Shown: positions 55,798 through 61,967 of the stretch, in pieces
Layout of the letters: every line of letters starts with the position of its first letter
How positions within the stretch are numbered: position 1 is the first letter of the stretch
Origin: Pelagicoccus sp. SDUM812002
Lineage (GTDB): Bacteria; Verrucomicrobiota; Verrucomicrobiia; Opitutales; Opitutaceae
Length of the DNA stretch: 64,000 bases
Direction: 5' to 3'
Assembly: GCF_031127835.1 (NCBI RefSeq)
Contig: NZ_JARXHX010000003.1
Location: 62,001 to 126,000 of the forward strand
The notes under the pieces: model-generated
Databases searched by the model: none
What the model saw: only the letters and a program-made list of their open reading frames with translations
Told to the model about the DNA's origin: nothing
Program-made: the position numbers and the translations under genes

Positions 55798-56898
55798 CTA
55801 GGGGAAACGGATGATCACCCCACCGCCCCTGTTGATCGGCGGTGGTGGAGGTCTCGGATACCGGTCCGTCTCGTTGCGATCGATGTTGTCTAGGTTTTCC
55901 CGGTTCATACCGATGAACGCCCCTCCATGCTCGTAGGTAAGGTCATGCATCAGCTTCGCAAATTTGACTCCGGAATTTTGCAGGATCATCGCTCCATTGT
56001 GTATCACATTTGGAAAACCGATGGCATTAATACGGGCGATCCGGTTGCCGTCCTTGTCTTTGTTCAACTTGCGAATTTCCTGCAGCACAGGCTCTGGCTT
56101 ACCTGTAAATTCGTCACCAAAGACATAAACGCCAAAATGGAATTCCTCCACGTTTGGATCATAGAGGGTACGGATCGCGCGACGGATGCCGGGTACCGGA
56201 TTACTCTCACTCTCGTAAGGGTAAAGGAGCACCTGACGGACCATTGCCTCGCGCATCTCTGGCGAATCCTGAAGCCACTTTCCGCCCATACGGGAGCCCA
56301 TGATAAAGTGCCCGCTCGCATCCAAAAGTTGGATACCCTTTACTTCAGGGTAAGACATCACCACCTCTTCGAACTTCCTGACGACGTGAGGGTTGATGCG
56401 GTTAGTGCTGCTCTCACGCATACTTCCCGAAGTATCGATGACAAACGCTATATAATTGCTCTCGACTGGCACACCTATCGGTACTGGCTTGATAATCTTC
56501 TGCTCGACTTCCGGCTCCGTTTGAAAGGCCGCCAGCTCCTCCTTGATCGACTCTAAGTCAGTTATGAAAAGCTCCTTCGCCTTTTCCTTGTCGCTTATCT
56601 GTTGCTTCAGCTTGGCGATGAGCGCCTCGAGCGAGTTGCGTTCCGCATCTTTCTTTTTGCGCTTGGTTTTCTCCAAGTCCAGATGCACATCCAACTCGTC
56701 CTTGCGAATCTGGTAATCCGCCAGCATGAGCTGCTTTTGCATGACTGTGTTCTCCAGCACTTTTTGAAGCTTCACGATCTCAGTGGCTTGGACTCCCATC
56801 GATACAATGAAGAGCAAGATAATCGCTCCGAAACCGCAGCAAATACAGTCCAGAAACGACAGGCTGAACACCTCTGTCTTTCTCGAACGCCGACTCAT
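55798..56898 (-). CDS. Single-pass VWA protein with ExbD/TolR-like N-terminal helix (intact MIDAS)
   Basis: A 366-residue protein. The order is a short basic cytoplasmic start, one membrane helix (about 11-34, FSLSFLDCICCGFGAIILLF), a long charged coiled coil (about 40-130), and a von Willebrand A domain (about 150-330). It ends in a Pro-rich tail (RYPRPPPPPINRGGG). The helix has Asp17 flanked by Cys18, Cys20 and Cys21, in the place where ExbD, TolR and MotB carry their proton-binding Asp. The VWA metal site is intact: AFVIDTSGSM with Asp155, Ser157 and Ser159. It overlaps the preceding VWA gene by four bases and shares its N-terminus almost exactly. I infer a stator B-type subunit whose periplasmic domain binds a ligand through the metal site. 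Confidence 0.82.
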   Translation of the reverse strand: MSRRSRKTEVFSLSFLDCICCGFGAIILLFIVSMGVQATEIVKLQKVLENTVMQKQLMLADYQIRKDELDVHLDLEKTKRKKKDAERNSLEALIAKLKQQISDKEKAKELFITDLESIKEELAAFQTEPEVEQKIIKPVPIGVPVESNYIAFVIDTSGSMRESSTNRINPHVVRKFEEVVMSYPEVKGIQLLDASGHFIMGSRMGGKWLQDSPEMREAMVRQVLLYPYESESNPVPGIRRAIRTLYDPNVEEFHFGVYVFGDEFTGKPEPVLQEIRKLNKDKDGNRIARINAIGFPNVIHNGAMILQNSGVKFAKLMHDLTYEHGGAFIGMNRENLDNIDRNETDRYPRPPPPPINRGGGVIIRFP

Positions 56899-57959
56899 AG
56901 GTCAGGCCACCCCTCCGACGGGCTAATCATTGATCCGCCGCTTGCGTTTGCTAAACGCCAGAAGTGCACTGCCGAACCTGGGTCAGGCATTAATGGATAC
57001 ATGATTGTGTTTACCGGCAGGTCGATGTCCAAGGCGTTCTGGGCCATGCGTAACATCGCGACGCGATCGTCGTACATAACTTGGTTACTACCGCCGTATG
57101 AATCTGCCAGCGTTGGCAATCCGTCACAAATCAAAACCAAGCGGTCCGGCTCTATAGGAAGCTCATTCACGATAGCAAAGGCCTTCTCGAGATTCGCGCC
57201 CCCTTCCGGCGTGATATCGTCTATCGCATTCAATACTTCAACTGTCAGGTCGTTGTCCATGGGATCGAACCAATCGCGTCCGAATCCAACTTCGAGCGGC
57301 ACCAGCTCTTTGTTGAAGAAAATGATCTTGTAATTGCCGCCCTCTTTCATGTTGGCGATCAACCAGCGCAATGCTAGCTTAACGCGTTTCCACTTTGGCG
57401 CGTTCCGACGTTCCTTTTCGCTCTTCTCCGCGTACTCGGTCGCCTCGACGATCGTATCAGCAGTCATACCAGCCGAGGCCTCGACCAAGAATAGAACCTG
57501 TTTACCCATGATGTCGAAGCCCGTCAAATACTGGCGCTTGTCGGGATTGGGAATCGGAATCGGAGCTTTCTCCTCCTGTTTCGGCATATTCTCCTTGTCG
57601 TCGATGAGCTTACCGAGCTCCTCCTCAATTGCCGCTAATTGAGCCAACAGCAATTTGAGCATATCGTCTAGCTCAGTGTGCCGTTTCTTTGTTTCGTCCA
57701 GTCGCGCTCCACTGTCCTCAGCACGCTCGGTTTCGTAGGCAAGAGTCAGTTTTCTGTCCTCGATCTCCTTGTCGTTCTTGGCGATCTCGTCTTCCATCTC
57801 GCCGATGATCTCCATAATCGCCGACTGCAGGTCATCCATCTCCTCCGCCTTCCGACTCGCAGTCAAAACGAACAGCAAGAGCACCGCCCCGAAACCACAG
57901 CAAACGCAGTCTAGGAATGACAGGCTAAAAACTTCTGTTTCTTTTCTTTTGCGACTCAT
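56895..57959 (-). CDS. Paralogous single-pass VWA protein with degenerate metal site
   Basis: A 354-residue paralogue of the next gene, with the same layout: helix with Asp17 (EVFSLSFLDCVCCGFGAVLLLF), coiled coil (about 36-125), a Pro-rich linker, and a VWA-like domain (about 145-345). The metal motif is broken: VLFLVEASAGM has Glu160 for Asp and Gly164 for the second Ser. Later VWA features persist, such as RLVLICDGLPTLADSYGG. It lies 24 bases after the Hsp70-like gene and overlaps the downstream VWA gene (ATGA). The two VWA proteins may form a heterodimer, one active and one structural. The domain call is firm; the pairing is inference. Confidence 0.8.
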   Translation of the reverse strand: MSRKRKETEVFSLSFLDCVCCGFGAVLLLFVLTASRKAEEMDDLQSAIMEIIGEMEDEIAKNDKEIEDRKLTLAYETERAEDSGARLDETKKRHTELDDMLKLLLAQLAAIEEELGKLIDDKENMPKQEEKAPIPIPNPDKRQYLTGFDIMGKQVLFLVEASAGMTADTIVEATEYAEKSEKERRNAPKWKRVKLALRWLIANMKEGGNYKIIFFNKELVPLEVGFGRDWFDPMDNDLTVEVLNAIDDITPEGGANLEKAFAIVNELPIEPDRLVLICDGLPTLADSYGGSNQVMYDDRVAMLRMAQNALDIDLPVNTIMYPLMPDPGSAVHFWRLANASGGSMISPSEGWPDL

Positions 57960-57983
57960 AATTCAGCTACCTTGAGTATCCTT

Positions 57984-59465
57984 CTACTGAATACAGTGAA
58001 TCAGCAACAGCTGTTTACGCCGGCCAGGCAAAGCGACCTCGAACGAATCTCCAGCGCGTAAGCTGCTAGCGGATACGGACTCGATGATTGTGCTTTTCGA
58101 CTCCGCCAATATCCAACGATCGTCTTCAAACTTCAGCCTACAAAGCTCCGCCGGAGAGGGCGTCAGGTCTCGTTCAACAACAAGGTGAAAATCCTCGGAC
58201 TCTCCGAATCCTATAATAAAATCTCCCGTGCCTAGCTCATACGCTAAACCGTCGCACACGATGTGGGTGGGATTCAGGGATTTTCCCTGCTTCACCAGTC
58301 GGATGGCTCCTACAGGTACTCGAGGATGCGGAAGCTCGCCTTCCCCTTCTTGCGGTACATCGAGATTTATGCCGGTTTCTACACGCACATCCTCGATGCT
58401 ATCGGGCACATCCCAGGTTTTGCCTAGGTTCGCCGCGCCGAAAGCAGCGCTCTCTGCGGGTAGCTGTTTAACCACTCCCACACCTTGAGCGATGATAGAT
58501 TCCTTGAGACCTTGGATAGCAGCAGCTCGTTCCGAAAGGATGACCTGAACCGGACGATCGCCATCGCCGTAATCGTTAACTGCTCGTAGCAAGATCTGCG
58601 TGAGCACCTTGACGTAAGGTGCGAGGTCAAGCGCTGCCAGATCACGCGTTACTGTCATTTGACGGGATTTTTCGCGGGTCGAGACCTCCAAGCTGGCTTC
58701 GCCAGTCTTACCCAGATGAAACAGCATTTCCCTTGTTTGCGCGTGGAAAGCTTGCTCGATCTTACGGTCCTCGGTAATGTCGAAGGAGGTCTGCTTCAAA
58801 AACCTGCTCGCCAAAGCGTTCGCGAACCGCTCCTGCATCGAATGGAAACCATTTTGCGGCTGGCGCGAAAAATAAACCCGCTCCAATCCAAACCGTTTGT
58901 TGAACACCGTAATATGTGTCGCGTGGAGCAGCAGGTCCAAATGGAACATTCGCTCGCCTTCTGCGACCCCCCAAAGCCCTTCGCTATACAAGGAAGCCGC
59001 CGCCATATCCACGACGCCTACCACGGGAACCTTCAGGTCGTTTAAGATTCCGAGAAGAATTCCGATGCGCTGCTCAGATATTTCGTTTTGCTCGAGATAG
59101 TGTCCCGGAACAGCCACTACCACGCGTTCCACGTTCTCTACCTCGCGGCGAAGCCGTCCGACTAGTTCGGTGAAAAACTTGTAGGCGATCTGCGAATACG
59201 CGATGCGAGATTGCCTTCCCTCAAAATTTGTCGATTGCAGCGACAGTTCATCGATGAAGGAGGAATTCACACGGCGCGGGAAAACTTGCCCTAGCTCTTG
59301 GGCTTCACTTCCGAAGACCAAGGTGTCCGTGTTCGAGCCTGAGAAGGCATAAGCCGGTAAACGCTCCGATTCGCTGTCGAGCTGAAGAGTGCGGGTCGAG
59401 CCATCGTCGTTGATCACGACGCCGTGCACCCCGACATCGCTCAGCTCAATTCCTAGGGTAGCCAT
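57984..59465 (-). CDS. Divergent Hsp70/actin-fold protein with FHA-like C-terminus
   Basis: A 493-residue protein with the Hsp70/actin nucleotide-binding fold in recognisable order: ATLGIELSDVGVHGV (first phosphate loop), VERVVVAVPGHYLEQNE and VVGVVDMAAASLYSEG (both close to DnaK blocks), and FHLDLLLHATHITVF at the second phosphate loop. There the DLGGGT of DnaK has become DLLLHA (from Asp177), so ATP hydrolysis is doubtful. PVQVILSERAAAIQGLKESI and PAESAAFGAA match the late ATPase blocks. No DnaK-type substrate domain follows. Residues from about 407 (YELGTGDFIIGFGESEDFHL ... LRAGDSFEVAL) resemble an FHA phosphothreonine-binding domain. It is probably cytoplasmic and lies between the channel gene and the two VWA genes. 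Confidence 0.7.
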   Translation of the reverse strand: MATLGIELSDVGVHGVVINDDGSTRTLQLDSESERLPAYAFSGSNTDTLVFGSEAQELGQVFPRRVNSSFIDELSLQSTNFEGRQSRIAYSQIAYKFFTELVGRLRREVENVERVVVAVPGHYLEQNEISEQRIGILLGILNDLKVPVVGVVDMAAASLYSEGLWGVAEGERMFHLDLLLHATHITVFNKRFGLERVYFSRQPQNGFHSMQERFANALASRFLKQTSFDITEDRKIEQAFHAQTREMLFHLGKTGEASLEVSTREKSRQMTVTRDLAALDLAPYVKVLTQILLRAVNDYGDGDRPVQVILSERAAAIQGLKESIIAQGVGVVKQLPAESAAFGAANLGKTWDVPDSIEDVRVETGINLDVPQEGEGELPHPRVPVGAIRLVKQGKSLNPTHIVCDGLAYELGTGDFIIGFGESEDFHLVVERDLTPSPAELCRLKFEDDRWILAESKSTIIESVSASSLRAGDSFEVALPGRRKQLLLIHCIQ

Positions 59466-59501
59466 ACTTGGTCAATTCTTTCTTGGGTTACTGCGTTGCG
59501 T

Positions 59502-60350
59502 TTAGCGAAAGCTGATTTGCGTCTCTTCGTGCTCAGGCGTTTTCATCAGCGCCACCACTCGTTTCGTCGCAAATTCCTTAAGGTCGATAAGAAGCTTCTC
59601 TTGCTTAGACTGGAGAAGGTGTAGGAAAAACATCAGAGCGATACTGAGCAGAAGTGCGATCAGGGTAGAATTGAAAGCAAGGCCGAGGGCAGCAGTCACG
59701 CCGGAAATATCCCCACGGATCGCTTCGTCTGCGAGAGCCAATGCCTCGCCAATACCGCGTACCGTCCCAATGAATCCTACCGACGGGATTGCCCAAGCCA
59801 AGTAGCGCAGCATCCCTAGATCCGAGTCGAGTTCGTCGTAGGCCATCTCAGAGCGCTCATGGACAGCGAGCGACGCGTCTTGAATGGAACGGGTCGAGTC
59901 GAAACGATGCAATGCGGCCAAGATAATTTCCGGCAATATCTTGTCGCGCAGCTTCGGATTGCGCCTCACATCCTCCTTGAGCTCCTTATAGTGAGCGAGC
60001 GAGTCCTCCGGGATGATGCGCTCCCCTTTGGAAATACCGAGAAAAGGGTGACTGACAACTGAACGCTCCCGAGAAACTCCGTACGCCTTGTAGACCAAAA
60101 TGATCATAGCCCAAGTCATCAGCATCAAGCAGACCATTTGCTCCTTATCCTTCAGGATTACTACGATGGAACGGTTCGCAACCTTCGGCTTATCCGGGTT
60201 TTGGTTCGCTTCCACCAAGCTGGCGATTTGAATATCTTCTGCTACCGGCCACACGTAGTAGCGGTAAGTGGAAAAAACGACTAGGACCGAAAAAACGAGG
60301 CCCAGAGCCAAAACGATAAACTCACGGGACAGAAAGCTGTTCCTCTTCAT
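59502..60350 (-). CDS. MotA/TolQ/ExbB-family proton channel protein
   Basis: A 282-residue inner-membrane protein. It has a helix near the N-terminus (about 11-34), a periplasmic loop of about 35 residues, a second helix (about 70-90), a cytoplasmic part of about 90 residues, then two helices near the C-terminus. These last hold the family core: YLAWAIPSVGFIGTVRGIGE and GVTAALGLAFNSTLIALLLS, matching the pore helices of TolQ/ExbB (conserved Pro, Gly-Thr-Val and Thr/Ser). Such proteins form pentamers around two B-subunit helices and let protons drive rotation or force. It is the first gene of the operon, and the two VWA proteins downstream supply B-type helices. Confidence 0.87.
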   Translation of the reverse strand: MKRNSFLSREFIVLALGLVFSVLVVFSTYRYYVWPVAEDIQIASLVEANQNPDKPKVANRSIVVILKDKEQMVCLMLMTWAMIILVYKAYGVSRERSVVSHPFLGISKGERIIPEDSLAHYKELKEDVRRNPKLRDKILPEIILAALHRFDSTRSIQDASLAVHERSEMAYDELDSDLGMLRYLAWAIPSVGFIGTVRGIGEALALADEAIRGDISGVTAALGLAFNSTLIALLLSIALMFFLHLLQSKQEKLLIDLKEFATKRVVALMKTPEHEETQISFR

Positions 60351-60579
60351 ATGTTTACTAGGTGCTCTTGCTGTGGTTAGGGTAGGAATGAACTAGGTTG
60401 GCTTAACTCGGAACGAAATCCAGCCTCGCATACGATCCTTTATACGAGTCATGAATCAACATAGTTTCATTGAAATTCTCAGCCGATGCGGCTAACTAAT
60501 GTACTGTTGAACAATCCATACCCCGAAAAAAAAAATTAGCGAATCCAATCAATAGATCTCAATCGTAGTTAATTGTAAT

Positions 60580-61194
60580 ATGAACCGGAAGCACGCCCTA
60601 ATCTCCACCCCTCTCGCTCTGCTAGCCTCAGCCGCCCTCATTTTCCAAACGGGTTGCGCCGGGCCAGCTGCATCTAAAACAGTCAAAGGCGCAACCGTGG
60701 GCGGCGGAATTGGAGCCGTCGGAGGCCTTATCGCCGGCGAGGATGCAGGCGGAATCGCCGCAGCCGGTGCTGCTGGCGCGGTCGTAGGTACCGTAATTGG
60801 CGCAGTGGCCCAAAATCGCGAAAACAAGCGTCAGGACACACTCGCCCAGCAACGCGCCTACAACCAAGCCATCGCCATGCAGAAGCGGGCTCAGGAGAAA
60901 GAGAAATCGCAACTTCAAGAAGAGCTGGAGATAGCTGAAGGCTTTCGTATCACCGAAGAGGAGCTCGATGAAATGACCAGCCGAGCCGAGGCAGCTGAGG
61001 AACGCCTTGCCATTCAACAAAAGAAACGCGACGCCGCCATAGAACGCAAACGCGAGTTGGACGAGCTTGAAGCACGCGAACGCGAAGCGCTCGCGGAAGC
61101 GGCGCGCTTGGAGAAGGAGCTAGCTGAGCTAGAGGGTGGAACGACCACCGCATACAAAAAGACCACTGAAGAGCCGGCTCCTCCACAGTTGTAG
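60580..61194 (+). CDS. Glycine-zipper lipoprotein with coiled-coil tail
   Basis: A 204-residue predicted lipoprotein. The signal (LALLASAALIFQTGC) ends in a lipobox Cys. A glycine-zipper segment follows (about 37-75, VGGGIGAVGGLIAGEDAGG and a second AAGAAGAVVGTVIGAV) of the type that can insert in membranes, as in Slp/OmpA-like YMGG proteins. The rest (about 80-190) is a highly charged Glu/Lys/Arg coiled coil, ending in a Pro-rich stretch. It is divergent from the channel-VWA operon across 229 bases and 35 bases before the next lipoprotein gene. Function unknown; envelope location is well supported. Confidence 0.78.
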   Translation: MNRKHALISTPLALLASAALIFQTGCAGPAASKTVKGATVGGGIGAVGGLIAGEDAGGIAAAGAAGAVVGTVIGAVAQNRENKRQDTLAQQRAYNQAIAMQKRAQEKEKSQLQEELEIAEGFRITEEELDEMTSRAEAAEERLAIQQKKRDAAIERKRELDELEAREREALAEAARLEKELAELEGGTTTAYKKTTEEPAPPQL

Positions 61195-61229
61195 GACAAA
61201 GTCTTCGAACAATCTCAAACAACTAAGCC

Positions 61230-61967
61230 ATGACAAAACTACTACGCAACGCCGCGGTCGGATTGCTGATGGCCCTACTTTTGCAGGCCTGCAATACGAC
61301 CTACGAAATGCAGGTCGATGCCATCAAGAACCCCCGCCCAACCGATCCCGACGCGGATTCCTACGTCCTGATACCGCGTGATCCTGCACAGGACACTACG
61401 GATCTACGCTACCAAGAAACCGTCAAGTGGATCAAGACCGCCCTTTCCGCCAAGGGCATGTATGAGGCCCTCGATCCTCTCGACGCGGATATGGTCATCG
61501 AGGTCGATTATGGAATGGAACCTCCAAGGCAAGAAATTCGCGTAGTCGAAGTTCCGGAATATCGGACGATACGCGGCCCAGGGCACTACGCGCTACAGAC
61601 CGTTTACGACCCTGTCACTAAAAAGACTCGGACCATCCGCGTCTACGTACCGGGGCGGACTTCAACAGAGCTGATTGGCTATTCACAACAAACCCAGACT
61701 ATCATCATCAATGAGAAATACATGGTGTTAACGGCTAAAGAGAACAAGCTCGCCGAGTCTGGAGACACCACATCTGAAGAGCTTTGGAGCGTAACCGTTC
61801 GCAATGAGGACGACAGCACCGACCTCCGCGAATACTTGCCGATTATGGCGTCGGCCGCAACTGACTACATAGGCGAAGACACAGTAAACTCGACCACCGT
61901 CCGCCTCAAAAGCGACGACGAAGTCGTGGCATTCGTCAAGCAAGGTCTCGCGAAGGAATCCCTCTGA
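61230..61967 (+). CDS. DUF4136-like lipoprotein
   Basis: A 245-residue predicted lipoprotein with signal AAVGLLMALLLQAC. The mature protein resembles DUF4136-type lipoproteins: an N-terminal strand after the Cys, PDADSYVLIPRD, then KWIKTALSAKGMYEALDPLDADMVIEVDYGM, the usual small alpha/beta unit with a DADMVI strand. A Tyr/Arg-rich middle (VVEVPEYRTIRGPGHY) and ELWSVTVRNEDDSTDLREYLPIMASAATDYIG follow. It is probably co-transcribed with the glycine-zipper gene. Its stop is 32 bases inside the end of the opposing large gene. Function unknown. Confidence 0.75.
   Translation: MTKLLRNAAVGLLMALLLQACNTTYEMQVDAIKNPRPTDPDADSYVLIPRDPAQDTTDLRYQETVKWIKTALSAKGMYEALDPLDADMVIEVDYGMEPPRQEIRVVEVPEYRTIRGPGHYALQTVYDPVTKKTRTIRVYVPGRTSTELIGYSQQTQTIIINEKYMVLTAKENKLAESGDTTSEELWSVTVRNEDDSTDLREYLPIMASAATDYIGEDTVNSTTVRLKSDDEVVAFVKQGLAKESL

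Noticed and set aside
55798-60350. Zorya-type phage defence as an explanation for the channel operon
   Set aside because: Zorya has a MotA-like ZorA and a MotB-like ZorB with a peptidoglycan-binding domain plus ZorC/ZorD helicase or nuclease. Here there is no helicase, no nuclease and no OmpA-like domain, and the neighbourhood is housekeeping.
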